A stretch of 64,000 bases of DNA. Source: Planctomycetota bacterium (GTDB lineage: Bacteria; Planctomycetota; Phycisphaerae; Sedimentisphaerales; Anaerobacaceae). Under the pieces are notes generated by a model. It did not search any database, was not told the origin of the DNA, and saw only the letters and a program-made list of their open reading frames with translations. Shown here piece by piece: positions 9,388-18,350 of this stretch; positions within the stretch are counted from its first letter, which is position 1, and every line of letters begins with the position of its first letter. The position numbers were made by a program, and so were the translations under genes. The DNA lies in the NCBI GenBank assembly GCA_019456145.1, contig VRUL01000017.1, positions 53,166 to 117,165 of the forward strand, read 5' to 3'.

Positions 9388-9819
9388 TTACTCAACGTTG
9401 TGGGCGGTTAAGAACATTGCTTTTTCAAATGCGGCAAAAAACTGCTGGTACGGTTCTGGGTCTTCAATCGCTTTCAAATTGTACTGGGCGTTTGCACGAA
9501 CAAGCATTTGAGTTTCGCCACGTGGTCGAATACTAACTGTAATTCTCACTGCATAACGATCTAATTTTGTTGCACTGACACTGCCCAAAACATCGTCCGC
9601 TTTATCGATGACGAATCCTAAATCTTGAAGAGTGGCCATCGCTGTTCGCAAGGTCTTCGTTTTGTCTGTTGTGTCGAATATGCGGGATTGCATACTGCGC
9701 AATTTCACTTGGCTCTCACTGGCAGCCAATACTTGGCTTTTGGAACTCTCACATCCAGAAAAACTCAGAGAGCTTAAAACTAAAAATAATGTAGCAATAA
9801 TGTTAACTGGCTTATTCAT
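9388..9819 (-). CDS. Small lipoprotein, paralogue of its neighbour
   Basis: A 143-residue predicted lipoprotein with lipobox LSFSGC at about residue 23. After the leader it has RIFDT, then LQDLGFVIDKADDVLGSVSATKLDR, and ends PEPYQQFFAAFEKAMFLTAHNVE. The upstream gene shares this pattern closely, so the two arose by tandem duplication. The ATG overlaps the upstream stop (9816-9819), indicating translational coupling. No function recognised. Membrane-anchored periplasmic or outer-membrane placement is likely. Confidence 0.75.
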   Translation of the reverse strand: MNKPVNIIATLFLVLSSLSFSGCESSKSQVLAASESQVKLRSMQSRIFDTTDKTKTLRTAMATLQDLGFVIDKADDVLGSVSATKLDRYAVRITVSIRPRGETQMLVRANAQYNLKAIEDPEPYQQFFAAFEKAMFLTAHNVE

Positions 9820-10355
9820 ATACCATGTGCCTCCAGAAACACTGCTTTAGAAAGCTTCTCAAAAAATCCTTGATACATTTCAGGGTCATTAAGTCTCTCG
9901 AGTCTACTTATTCGACCATAATTGTCCCAGACAATTCGTTGAAAGGTCACACGGACAGATATTCTCTCGACGTTTTCCCCGGCATGGCTCGATATGATCG
10001 AAACCCGTATTTTCTGCTTGGTATCATATATAGCCGGACCACCGCCCATGCCCGCCAATATTGACGCCAAGATCACTTGCCCTGTCTCCGTAGCATCACG
10101 GTCTTTTGACGCCACAATTAGGCCTAAATCTGTTTCACTTTCATCTAAGTTAAACCCAAGGTCCTGAAGAACTCCTGCCGATGCAGACAAAATCTTTTCT
10201 TCGGCGGAAGTATCGAACAATCGAGTCTGAAGCCGCCTATCTTCAAGTGTAGCCGGATTCATACTTAGCGCATCCTTAGGAATGCCACCACAACCTTCAA
10301 ATATCAGTACAAGAGGCATCAACAGAAAGAAACATGAATAATGTACCTTTTTCAT
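9816..10355 (-). CDS. Small lipoprotein, paralogue of the downstream gene
   Basis: A 179-residue predicted lipoprotein with lipobox IFEGC near residue 22. It shares with the next gene the order RLFDTS, LQDLGFNLDESETDLG, ASKDRDA and a closing MYQGFFEKLSKAVFLEAHG. It differs by an inserted glycine-rich segment (ILAGMGGGPAIYD) that may be a short membrane-active loop. It is the middle gene of a three-lipoprotein operon. Function unknown. Confidence 0.75.
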   Translation of the reverse strand: MKKVHYSCFFLLMPLVLIFEGCGGIPKDALSMNPATLEDRRLQTRLFDTSAEEKILSASAGVLQDLGFNLDESETDLGLIVASKDRDATETGQVILASILAGMGGGPAIYDTKQKIRVSIISSHAGENVERISVRVTFQRIVWDNYGRISRLERLNDPEMYQGFFEKLSKAVFLEAHGI

Positions 10356-10365
10356 GAACTAACCC

Positions 10366-10776
10366 TTAAAAGCGTGAGGTGTGATACGCAAAGTCTCGAA
10401 CTTTTTTGTCCTCATCAAATTTTATAATAACGGTAAGTGTTCGTTGGCTTTTTGAGGCAGTCCCTGCTGATTGGCCAAGTAAAAGTAAAGTCCAACCGCC
10501 TCCAGAAGCAGCAACATCGGTCGCTATTTTGTCGTAGAGCCACACTTCCCGGCGTTGCTCGTCAGTCGTAATAACGTTGGGTGAGCCGAGGGCCTCCGCC
10601 ACAGCAGCACTACTCATGCCTACTTTTATTTCTCGCTGAACAGTACCCACCGTCATCTTATCGCCCTGAAGACCTTTCTGAACTTCTCCAGCGTGATATT
10701 CTGCTGAACACCCCAGATTCCCAATAATTATAGCTCCTGCAAATACCATTAGTAGAATAAGGCGTGATTTTCTCAT
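10366..10776 (-). CDS. BamE/SmpA-like small lipoprotein
   Basis: A 136-residue predicted lipoprotein with lipobox GNLGC near residue 23. The middle, VQREIKVGMSSAAVAEALGSPNVIT followed by EVWLYDK, has the look of the SmpA/OmlA (BamE-like) fold: I-x-x-G-M-x-x-x-V-x-x-x-L-G-x-P. The C-terminal beta strands are TLTVIIKFDEDKKVRDFAYHTS. It heads the operon with the two paralogous lipoproteins, 10 bases apart. It might assist envelope assembly but is too diverged to name. Confidence 0.7.
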   Translation of the reverse strand: MRKSRLILLMVFAGAIIIGNLGCSAEYHAGEVQKGLQGDKMTVGTVQREIKVGMSSAAVAEALGSPNVITTDEQRREVWLYDKIATDVAASGGGWTLLLLGQSAGTASKSQRTLTVIIKFDEDKKVRDFAYHTSRF

Positions 10777-10850
10777 ATTTATTTCCTTTCAAAAATTGTC
10801 AGTGCTTATTTTCTCCATTCGTTGCTATTCTCTATCAATGAAGTAGCACA

Positions 10851-10879
10851 ATTGTATGCTCTGCTTGGCTGACAAGCAA
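10851..10879 (-). promoter_or_regulatory. Possible promoter of the lipoprotein operon
   Basis: On the minus strand TTGCTT (10874-10879), 17 bases, then TACAAT (10851-10856), about 75 bases before the first lipoprotein start. The -10 is good and the -35 weak. Confidence 0.35.
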
Positions 10880-11186
10880 AGAAAAAAGATGGGAAATCGC
10901 ACCCTACATTGTGAAACCCTAAACAAATTTGAATGACCCAAAAAAAAGCACTTTTTTGGTCATTTTTTTGTCCCTTTTGTGCATTTTGTAATACTATCCG
11001 TCAACTTCTTGTTTTTTATGCGTGTTTTTTAAAGCAATCTCTATAACTTCTTTTTCTTCAAACCTTTGTATCTTTTCTCTGCCCTTTTAAACTTCTGTCA
11101 TTCTGACCTTTTTTTGAGTCTTTTGAGCTTTTTCGTGGCTAATAAAACACCTTTTTCGCCAGCTTCCCAAATGGGGCATTGAAAAA

Positions 11187-11254
11187 TGGCCCAGCGGACG
11201 TCGGCCGCAAGCTTCACAGATACTGGTATAGAGAAAGCCGTTGCCAAGTCCGCA
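11187..11254 (+). repeat. Dispersed repeat, copy A
   Basis: This 68-base block matches 60148-60215 at 62 of 68 positions with no gaps. A T-rich stretch upstream (about 10948-10983) also resembles 60028-60063, and CTTTTTCGTGGCTA occurs near both copies, so the repeat unit is larger and imperfect. Both copies sit in non-coding DNA. Confidence 0.8.
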
Positions 11255-11400
11255 TCGGCTGGCAAAAATAAAATCCGCCCAATCTGCGTTAATCTGTGCA
11301 ACTTGTGCCTATGGAATCGGGTATCTGCAGCCCAAAAAAAAGTTTATTTTTGCCCGATTTTTTTCTTTACTTGTGTTTGGAATTCTGTTAAAATACCTGT

Positions 11401-11422
11401 ATGTTTACCAGCAGGTAAACAT
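11401..11422. repeat. Perfect 9-base inverted repeat (operator or hairpin)
   Basis: Arms ATGTTTACC and GGTAAACAT flank a 4-base loop AGCA. A TTAAAATAC -10-like stretch lies just upstream. It could be a regulator operator or an RNA stem; no gene start follows closely. Confidence 0.6.
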
Positions 11423-11539
11423 AAACAGCCGTAGAAATGGCAGATTAGCGGAGAACCGCAAGTCTTAGTATCAGCAGCGAGTCCCTGCATGCCTTAGGCA
11501 GGGAACCATTTTAAACAGTCAAAAATAATCGTTAGGGAA

Positions 11540-11960
11540 TGCTCGATTGCCAATAGTCGATAGAAAATCGTCAATAATCAATCAAAAAGGTGTATTTATG
11601 TCTAATAAGAACCATTTTATACGCCTAAAAATAAAAGTCAGCCCGAAGGGCCTCCACAATTTTGCATTTTACATTTTGATTTTTGCATTTTCCCTTACGA
11701 GCTACGAAATACCATCTACGAACTGCCCAAACCGCCTATTGTACCCAGGTTGCCAACCAATTATGGCCTTATTATGCAAAACAAAGCCAATTTCCGAAAA
11801 AGTCAAATGAACGTAAATAACTTATTAAAAAAGGATTATGAAAAAAAGACACTTGGTGAACGCGGGAAAAACGAACCCAAAACGAACCCAATCAAAGCCA
11901 ATTTCAAGACCCTGCCCCAACGACTAAGAAGAACAAACCAGTGGCCGGATGAAGAACCCA
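11540..11960 (+). repeat. Low-complexity dispersed-type tract
   Basis: Short recurring strings such as CAATAATCAATC and ATTTTACATTTTGATTTTTGCATTTT are followed by lysine/asparagine-coding sequence (QNKANFRKSQMNVN, then EPKTNPIKANF). From memory, this style of tract recurs many times in Phycisphaerae draft genomes. Within this window I see it once, so the assignment rests on recollection. Confidence 0.4.
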
Positions 11961-12007
11961 AAATCATTGATCCCTGCCAAAATCCACTAAGAGAATTATC
12001 CGGCCGG

Positions 12008-14101
12008 CTATTCAGCGGCAACGCCATTCCCACGAGCAGTCCGATACAGCCAGTACGCCACGCCGATCAAGAGTACGGCACCGAGCCAGTTGCTAAAGGG
12101 CATCGTTTTACCCCAGAGGTGCTTGATAATCGGCAGGTCGATTTCATATTGCTTGAGGATGACGATGGGGATCGCCAGGGTAATGCCCATCAGGGCTTCA
12201 CCTGTGATAAGGCCCGAGGCAAAGAGCAGACCGTTCCGGGCCGATTTTACAACTTGCTCGGCGGGAGTTGCCCGTCGCTTGTGGAAACGCTGTATAATCC
12301 AATGGATGAGGCCGCCTGCGAATATCGGCACGGACAGCTCCAGCGGCAGATAGAAACCTATCGCCACGGCAAGTACAGGCGTACGGAACAAACTCTTCCT
12401 GGCCTCAAGGACCAGGTTCAGGGCTATGATTGCCACTGCAACACCCATACCGATGTAGGCATATTTCCAGGGCATACTTCCTTCGAACACGCCCTCGGAG
12501 ACCGAAGCCATCAGATTGGCCTGGGGGGCTGCGAGGGCATCTTCGCCTGCTCCTTCCTGGCCCTGAAAACCATAGGCCTTGTGAAGGAGCATAAGCACCG
12601 GTGCGATGACTATCGCGCCCGAAAGCGTACCAACTATCTGCATGACCTGTTGTTTCCATGGCGTTGCGCCGACGATTCGCCCGGCCTTGAGGTCCTGCAT
12701 GTTGTCGCCTGCGATGGCCGCCGCGCAGCAAACGACCGAGCCTATGATAATCGCCGCCGCCGGGCCTCCTGCTGCGCCTTTGCCCATGAGCATCACCAGC
12801 AACAGCGAGGCAACGAGAATCGTCGCGATAGTGATTCCGGAGATGGGATTGTTGGAGGAACCGACCAGGCCGGCCATGTAGCCGGCGACGGCCGAAAAGA
12901 CAAAGCCTGCAACCAGCATGATAACGGCCATAACCAGAGAGATTGTTATATCATTGACAAAGTGTTGATAGACCAGGAACAGCGGGACAATGGAGGCGAC
13001 AATGAGCATGAGTACCCATTTCATGGACATGTCTCTTTCAGTTCTTTCGATTTCACCCTGGCCCTGACCGATGGCGCGGTATGCTTCCAGGCCGCTCGTT
13101 ATGCCGCTGAAAATGGACCTTCGCATTTTAAAGATTGTCCAGAGGCCCCCGATAAGCATCGCCCCGACACCAATGAATCGCGTCCGCTTCGACCAGATCC
13201 GCCACGAGTATTCTTTTGCCTCCACGCGTTTGCCCAGCTTGTCCTTGACGCCCGCGTTGTGTTGTTCCGCTTCCTCAATCTCTATCGCCGGCGCGCTGCT
13301 ATCGATGGTTTTATATTCCAGGGCAAAGGCGTTCCAGGCGTCTGGATTGTCAATTTCACTGGTAAGTTGGTACACGGGCCATTCGTTTTGGCCGGCTATT
13401 GTGGGGATGGCGGCGTACCAGTTTGCGGCGCCGCCGAGGAAAATCAGGACCGCGATGTTGAGGCCGACGATGTATCCGACCGACAGAAGCGCCGGGCTGA
13501 GGTTGGAGCCGCCGTAAAGAAGTGTTCCTTTAATGCCTCTGGCGCCTTCGAGAACTTCAGGCCACAGGCCGATGCCTTTTGCTCCGACCTTAAACAGGGC
13601 GCCTGCCAGGGCCGCTTTTGCAATGATCCAAACGCCCTCGCCGCCTTCCTGGCCTGTCTCGAGCACTTCGGCTGTTGCGATACCCTCGGGAAACTGGAGT
13701 TTGCCTTCGACGATAAGGGAACGTCTAAGCGGAATTGTGAACAAGACGCCGAGCAACCCGCCGAACGCGGCAATGATAGTAATCCACACAAAGTTCATAC
13801 CGCCGAAACCGTCCCAGTAGCCAAGGATAACAAGGGCCGGGAGCGTGAATATCACGCCGGCGGCCAGCGACTCCCCTGCCGAGGCCGCGGTTTGGACGAT
13901 GTTGTTTTCCAGGATATTGCTGCGCCGAAAAAATCTCAAAATTCCCATCGAGACCACCGCTGCCGGTATCGACGCCGAGACCGTCATACCCGCGAACAAT
14001 CCAAGGTAGGCATTTGCCGCCGCCAGGATCATAGAGAGCAATACTCCCAAAACAACAGCCTTAATTGTAATTTCCGGTAACGACCGTCCTTGTAAATCCA
14101 T
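12008..14101 (-). CDS. OPT family oligopeptide transporter
   Basis: A 697-residue polytopic inner-membrane protein with about 14-16 hydrophobic segments across its length. The start (SLPEITIKAVVLGVLLSMILAAANAYLGLFAGMTVSASIPAAV) and the GESLAAGVIFTLPALVILG region are characteristic of the prokaryotic OPT family, which imports peptides or metal chelates using ion gradients. A soluble insert of about 100 residues lies near 240-350. The ATG at 14101 has GGAAAGG upstream. It shares strand and neighbourhood with an exported peptidase, and a POT transporter follows, suggesting peptide scavenging. A 776-residue open frame on the opposite strand is its shadow. Confidence 0.9.
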   Translation of the reverse strand: MDLQGRSLPEITIKAVVLGVLLSMILAAANAYLGLFAGMTVSASIPAAVVSMGILRFFRRSNILENNIVQTAASAGESLAAGVIFTLPALVILGYWDGFGGMNFVWITIIAAFGGLLGVLFTIPLRRSLIVEGKLQFPEGIATAEVLETGQEGGEGVWIIAKAALAGALFKVGAKGIGLWPEVLEGARGIKGTLLYGGSNLSPALLSVGYIVGLNIAVLIFLGGAANWYAAIPTIAGQNEWPVYQLTSEIDNPDAWNAFALEYKTIDSSAPAIEIEEAEQHNAGVKDKLGKRVEAKEYSWRIWSKRTRFIGVGAMLIGGLWTIFKMRRSIFSGITSGLEAYRAIGQGQGEIERTERDMSMKWVLMLIVASIVPLFLVYQHFVNDITISLVMAVIMLVAGFVFSAVAGYMAGLVGSSNNPISGITIATILVASLLLVMLMGKGAAGGPAAAIIIGSVVCCAAAIAGDNMQDLKAGRIVGATPWKQQVMQIVGTLSGAIVIAPVLMLLHKAYGFQGQEGAGEDALAAPQANLMASVSEGVFEGSMPWKYAYIGMGVAVAIIALNLVLEARKSLFRTPVLAVAIGFYLPLELSVPIFAGGLIHWIIQRFHKRRATPAEQVVKSARNGLLFASGLITGEALMGITLAIPIVILKQYEIDLPIIKHLWGKTMPFSNWLGAVLLIGVAYWLYRTARGNGVAAE

Positions 14102-14167
14102 TTAGTTACCTTTCCAAGATCTTTGAAAAATTAAAATTGCTTATGCCATCGGTTATAGAATTTAATT

Positions 14168-14296
14168 AATTAGTTACTGTTGCGGAAACAGTATTTGTCA
14201 TTCCCGCGGAAGCGGGAATTCAGCTTTTTCGCTCTGGACCCCTGCTTTCGCAGGGGTGACATCGTCAGTTTTTGTTTTCCGCAACAGATACTAATT
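14168..14296. mobile_element. MITE-like palindromic element without coding capacity
   Basis: A 129-base element bounded by imperfect terminal inverted repeats (14168-14190 and 14273-14296; two mismatches and one gap, sharing CTGTTGCGGAAA). Inside are two strong hairpins: TTCCCGC-GGAA-GCGGGAA and ACCCCTGC-TTTC-GCAGGGGT. It lies between the OPT gene and the peptidase gene and has no open frame. It could be a REP-type or miniature transposable element. Confidence 0.6.
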
Positions 14297-14323
14297 ACCT
14301 GACCGGTTGTGATATTTAATAAA

Positions 14324-16003
14324 TTACCTGACGAACTGGCCGACAAAGTATTTCGGCGTAAGAGGTTCACCTGTCGCCCGTTCAATCATATCGTTCCAGT
14401 GATAGAGTGCCCCGGCTTTAAAAACTTTCTCGGTCAGAAAATCGCCGGCTTTACTTAGACCAACATAGCTGACGTTGTCATCAGATTCAAGGTTTAGAAT
14501 ATTGTGAACAATATGGTGATGCAGTTGAGATGCCAGCATTTCACCTAACATATAGTTGTGATAATAGCAGGGCGCAACAGCAAAATGAATTTTTGCGGCC
14601 CAATCGGGTTCATTGCGTCCCGGCGGTTTTTTCACAAACTGGTACTTCTCTACCATCTGCCACCAGAGGGAATTCAGGTCCTGCTCAGGATTTGCATAAA
14701 GCTGTTTTTCAAAATTATACATTACCATGGCCCAGCGAGCAAAAATAATTTGTTTGAGCTGCATGTATTTGCCGCTGACTTTTTCTATTTCCATCCGCTG
14801 CTCATCTGACAATTCCAATATCTGCTGCATCCAGGCGGGGTTGCGGCTCAATCGGCCGAAAAACATGGCGACCGCTTCTGTCGTGAAAGCGTGTACCGGT
14901 CTTCTGAGCAGGTAAGGTACTTGCCGGTCGTGGTATTTATCATAAACGGCGTGGCCCAGTTCGTGCTGTGTCACCTCCATCCAGTATTCGTTACTTTTAA
15001 TATTACACAGGATACGCACATCACCTTCCCTGTCTATGTCAGTACAAAAACCATGCGGATTTTTGCCCTCACGCTCATACAGGTCGCTGTTGGCAAGTAT
15101 GGATTCTACAGGCAGACCGACTCCCGCGTAAAATCTTGCTCCCAATTCCTTGATGTCTTTATCGGTATAATAGGTATCTAAATCCAGCTCATATACCATC
15201 GGGGTTTCCTGAAAGAACGGGTCGTGGTAATGCCAGGGCATAAGTTCGGTAACGGCAACACCGCAATTGGCCGCTAACATCCGGTCCACGTCAGCCTTTA
15301 ATTTGGAAAAAGGCTCATTAGTCAATCCATACAATTCATTGAAAATCCGGTCCAGCTCTTTGACATTCTGCTCACCGGTAGTCAGAGACATAGTATGATA
15401 ATTGTCAAAGCCAAGCTTTCTGGCCGCCTGGTTTCGCATCTTTACCAGCCGGATGATATCATCTGCTACTGCGGCCCCGACCTGTTTGCCAGCCAGCCAC
15501 GCTTGTTTCCTCTTAGCTGAATCTGTTTCTGTTTTCAGGATTTCCTTAATCTTGTTATCGGTGACCTTTTCGCCCTCAATAGTGCCGCGAAAAGTACTGA
15601 ACCTCTGTTCAATTTCTGTGCCCAAATCAACGATTTCTTTTAGCAATTCGGCTTCTATCTGGTTCTCCAGATATGCGTTGTATAGAACAACCAATTGCCG
15701 GGCCAGCACCGCATCTTTTACTTGTCCGGATTTTTTCAGGTCTTTAAGAAAAGAGAACTCCCGGCTGTTACTGTAGAGCTGGCGAATCTTTAGTGTTAGT
15801 TTGCTGACTTTATCATAATCCTCGGCCTTGCCGCTAACTGCCGCGTTCCACCAGGCAAGATTGGCTTCTTTGTCCATAGGCTTGATTTTTTGCACATGTG
15901 CGGTAATGAAATTTTCCATCTGTTGTTCCTCTGTAACAGGGGCGCACCCGAACATAACAGCACTTATTGTCAGTAAAATAACAAGATTTGATAAGGTTCT
16001 CAT
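14324..16003 (-). CDS. Exported zinc metallopeptidase, M2/M3-like gluzincin lipoprotein
   Basis: About 559 residues from the ATG at 16003, chosen for its AAAGGAG site and the lipoprotein leader ending VMFGC. The catalytic motif HELGHAVYDKYH (zinc histidines plus glutamate) lies near residue 365. The third ligand is probably in the following FTTEAVAMFFGRLS segment. The mostly helical layout and the opening AxLAWWNAAVSGKAEDY resemble peptidyl-dipeptidases of the M2/M3 clan (angiotensin-converting-enzyme-like). It is lipid-anchored, so it would trim peptides outside the cytoplasm for the adjacent transporters. Confidence 0.85.
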   Translation of the reverse strand: MRTLSNLVILLTISAVMFGCAPVTEEQQMENFITAHVQKIKPMDKEANLAWWNAAVSGKAEDYDKVSKLTLKIRQLYSNSREFSFLKDLKKSGQVKDAVLARQLVVLYNAYLENQIEAELLKEIVDLGTEIEQRFSTFRGTIEGEKVTDNKIKEILKTETDSAKRKQAWLAGKQVGAAVADDIIRLVKMRNQAARKLGFDNYHTMSLTTGEQNVKELDRIFNELYGLTNEPFSKLKADVDRMLAANCGVAVTELMPWHYHDPFFQETPMVYELDLDTYYTDKDIKELGARFYAGVGLPVESILANSDLYEREGKNPHGFCTDIDREGDVRILCNIKSNEYWMEVTQHELGHAVYDKYHDRQVPYLLRRPVHAFTTEAVAMFFGRLSRNPAWMQQILELSDEQRMEIEKVSGKYMQLKQIIFARWAMVMYNFEKQLYANPEQDLNSLWWQMVEKYQFVKKPPGRNEPDWAAKIHFAVAPCYYHNYMLGEMLASQLHHHIVHNILNLESDDNVSYVGLSKAGDFLTEKVFKAGALYHWNDMIERATGEPLTPKYFVGQFVR

Positions 16004-16147
16004 AACTTTATACTCCTTTTGAATATACATTCTTTGGCGGCAATATTATCACCTGTAAATATTGAAATCAAGAAGGTTCTGAAATTCCAGCATTTTTAAA
16101 ACTAATTTTAAATACCCTTGATATTTTGGCATTCGGTCAATTCTTCT

Positions 16148-16176
16148 TTGATGCCGAGCAGTAATACGGGTATTAT
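16148..16176 (+). promoter_or_regulatory. Possible promoter of the POT transporter
   Basis: TTGATG (16148-16153), 17 bases, TATTAT (16171-16176). The predicted start of transcription falls just before a 34-codon frame (16186-16290) that overlaps the transporter start. Confidence 0.4.
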
Positions 16177-16268
16177 ACTGCGGTTATGATGACAAGGAAC
16201 TACAGAATTGCTTTCTCGAAATTCGACAGAGAATATTTCGCCAAGTTAAAGAAGAGGTATGACTTATT

Positions 16269-17663
16269 ATGGCCAAGAGTAAGTACCTGACAGCACCAAT
16301 CCCATCAAAAAAAATGCCAGCCGGAATGCCATGCATCCTCACTACCGAGGCATCTGAGCGCTTCGCGTTTTACGGTATGAGTTCCATACTCGTGGTGTTC
16401 ATGACCAGAAATCTCATGGGGGCCAACGGAACGCTGGACTTAATGGCCGAAGAGCCCGCCAAGGCGTGGTTCCACTGGTTTATCTCGGCGGTCTATTTTA
16501 TGCCGCTAATAGGTGCGGTAATCTCAGATGTATGGCTTGGCAAGTTCAAGACCATCATTTGGTTCTCGATGGTTTACTGTGTCGGATTTATAATATTAGC
16601 GCTGGATCACACGCGCCTGGGATTGATTGGGGGGCTGGCACTGATTGCCATGGCCTCCGGGATTATCAAGCCTTGTTTGTCGGCCAATGTGGGAGATCAG
16701 TTTGGTGCCTCTAACAAACACTTGTTAACAAAATTCTATGGCTGGTTTTACTTCTCGATCAATTTAGGCGCCGCCATCTCAATGTATAAATGTCCGGAAC
16801 TGCTGGATAAGTATGGCCCTGCAGTTGGATTCGGTGTGCCCGGGGTTTTCATGTTTGTCGCGATGGTGTCATACTGGTTGGGCCGATACAAGCTTGTGCA
16901 CATCCCTCCGGCCGGGAAAACCGGCCGGCGAGAAACTCTCGATAAAGAAGTTATAGGGATCAGGACACTTGCAAAACACTGGGAAACGATTGTGACACTG
17001 GTCAAACTCTGCATTATCTTTCTGTTTGTATCTATGTTTTTCGCGTTGTTTTATCAATCTGAATCCGCATGGGTGCTACAGGCTGGAAAAATGAACCTAA
17101 GATGGCTCGGCAAGAACTGGCTGCCGGCTCAAATGCAGGCGGCCAATCCCGTGCTCATCATGATCTTAATCCCGTTGTTCTCATATATAATTTATCCTGT
17201 CCTTAATCGGCTGTGGACCCTGACACCCCTGCGTAAAATCGGCATTGGGATGTTCCTTACGGCAGCAAGCTTTCTTGTCCCTGTATGGATCGAAATCCAG
17301 CTCGAAAGAGGCTTCCAACCCTCTATCGGATGGCAAGTTGTTGCATACATCTTTCTGACCGCTGCAGAGGTCATGGTGTCCATCACGGCACTCGAGTTCG
17401 CATACACCCAGGCCCCTAAGAAAATGAAGTCCCTAATCCAGTCGATCAACCTCCTCGCAATCTCGCTTGGAAACGCATTTACTGCATTAGTCAATGCCTT
17501 TATCCAGAATGAAGATGGCACAAGCAAACTGCCGGGAGCCAGCTACTACTGGTTCTTTGTGATTTCCATGCTGGTGACAGCAGCCATTTTTATTCCTGTT
17601 GCTATGCGCTATCGAGTGAAAGAATACATTCAGGATGAGACTTCGGCGGAATCTTCAGCCTGA
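16269..17663 (+). CDS. POT/PTR family proton-dependent peptide transporter
   Basis: A 464-residue major-facilitator protein with about 12 membrane segments. The first segment holds the family ERF-x-YGM motif (ASERFAFYGMSSILVVFMT). The DVWLGKFKTI loop is the usual D-x-x-x-G-x-x motif between helices 2 and 3, and EFAYTQAPKKMKS in the second half matches the second PTR2 signature. It imports di- and tripeptides with protons. It is divergent from the exported peptidase gene, which could feed it. Confidence 0.9.
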   Translation: MAKSKYLTAPIPSKKMPAGMPCILTTEASERFAFYGMSSILVVFMTRNLMGANGTLDLMAEEPAKAWFHWFISAVYFMPLIGAVISDVWLGKFKTIIWFSMVYCVGFIILALDHTRLGLIGGLALIAMASGIIKPCLSANVGDQFGASNKHLLTKFYGWFYFSINLGAAISMYKCPELLDKYGPAVGFGVPGVFMFVAMVSYWLGRYKLVHIPPAGKTGRRETLDKEVIGIRTLAKHWETIVTLVKLCIIFLFVSMFFALFYQSESAWVLQAGKMNLRWLGKNWLPAQMQAANPVLIMILIPLFSYIIYPVLNRLWTLTPLRKIGIGMFLTAASFLVPVWIEIQLERGFQPSIGWQVVAYIFLTAAEVMVSITALEFAYTQAPKKMKSLIQSINLLAISLGNAFTALVNAFIQNEDGTSKLPGASYYWFFVISMLVTAAIFIPVAMRYRVKEYIQDETSAESSA

Positions 17664-17709
17664 TGTTCTGAAGCCCTTTTTGTCCTTGTCAGAGCGGCGA
17701 AGTTAATGC

Positions 17710-18336
17710 TTAAAGCGGTTTGAGCAGCATTTCGCGGACAATGATTTTCATTGGGCCGAATTGCTCTCCCGGGTGGACCTGAAAACCGATTTTGCCGGAA
17801 TAGGTCGTGTCGTCGTGCACGTCGGCGACCTGCCGGCCGTTGAGCCAGATTTGAATGTGGTCACCTTCGGCGCGGACCTTCATTGTGTTCCAGCCGTCGC
17901 GGTCCACAAGCGTCTTATCTTTATTCATCGCGATGAACATTTTCCCGGGACAGTAAAGCGAACCGGAATAACACTCGGGATTCTTGTATTCGAGTATGTC
18001 AGCCTGGTATGTTTTCGATGGTGACTGGTAGCGAAACCAGATACCAGTATTGCACGGCCACTTAACTCTATAGGTAGTAGTCAGCAGAAAATCTTTGTAC
18101 GTATCCTTCGTGAAAAGGTCACCGTGGGCATAGTTATCGCCCTGGGTACCGACAAGGAAGCCGTCTTCGACGACCCATTTGGCACCGCCGCTTGTCTCCC
18201 AGCCTGCCAGGTCTTTGCCATTGAAGATTCGTATGAATCCTGCTTTGGCCTGTTTATCGTTTGTGGCGACCTGGCCACAACCGGCATGTAACGTCAACAT
18301 CGCAAGGCATACAATAGTAAAGAATCTACGCAACAT
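17710..18336 (-). CDS. 3-keto-disaccharide hydrolase (DUF1080) domain lipoprotein
   Basis: About 208 residues; the ATG at 18336 is preferred over 18354 because AAGGAG lies 7 bases upstream. Lipobox LHAGC. The mature part is a single concanavalin-like DUF1080 domain: FIRIFNGKDLAGWETSGG, GDLFTKDTYKDFLLTTTYRV, GIWFRYQSPS, WNTMKVRAEGDHIQIWLNGRQV and GKIGFQVHPG are all family-typical. The family acts on 3-keto glycosides or binds glycans. It overlaps the end of the upstream glycosidase-like gene, so the two are co-translated. Confidence 0.9.
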   Translation of the reverse strand: MLRRFFTIVCLAMLTLHAGCGQVATNDKQAKAGFIRIFNGKDLAGWETSGGAKWVVEDGFLVGTQGDNYAHGDLFTKDTYKDFLLTTTYRVKWPCNTGIWFRYQSPSKTYQADILEYKNPECYSGSLYCPGKMFIAMNKDKTLVDRDGWNTMKVRAEGDHIQIWLNGRQVADVHDDTTYSGKIGFQVHPGEQFGPMKIIVREMLLKPL

Positions 18337-18350
18337 AATTTTCTCCTTTT

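Larger units (their letters stand above)
10777..12007. other. 1.2 kb repeat-rich non-coding region
   Basis: No supported gene lies here. It holds a promoter for the lipoprotein operon, T-rich runs at 10940-11150, one copy of a dispersed repeat (11187-11254), a perfect palindrome (11401-11422), a small GCGG-AGAA-CCGC hairpin (11450-11461), a CCCTGC/GCAGGG hairpin (about 11484-11504), and a low-complexity tract (11540-11960). The open frames across it have no ribosome site or domain and are rejected. Confidence 0.6.

Noticed and set aside
11750..14080. 776-codon open frame on the plus strand
   Set aside because: It is antisense to the OPT transporter, whose membrane segments and ribosome site are clear. 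The frame is rich in D, H, R and C, as expected for an antisense shadow.
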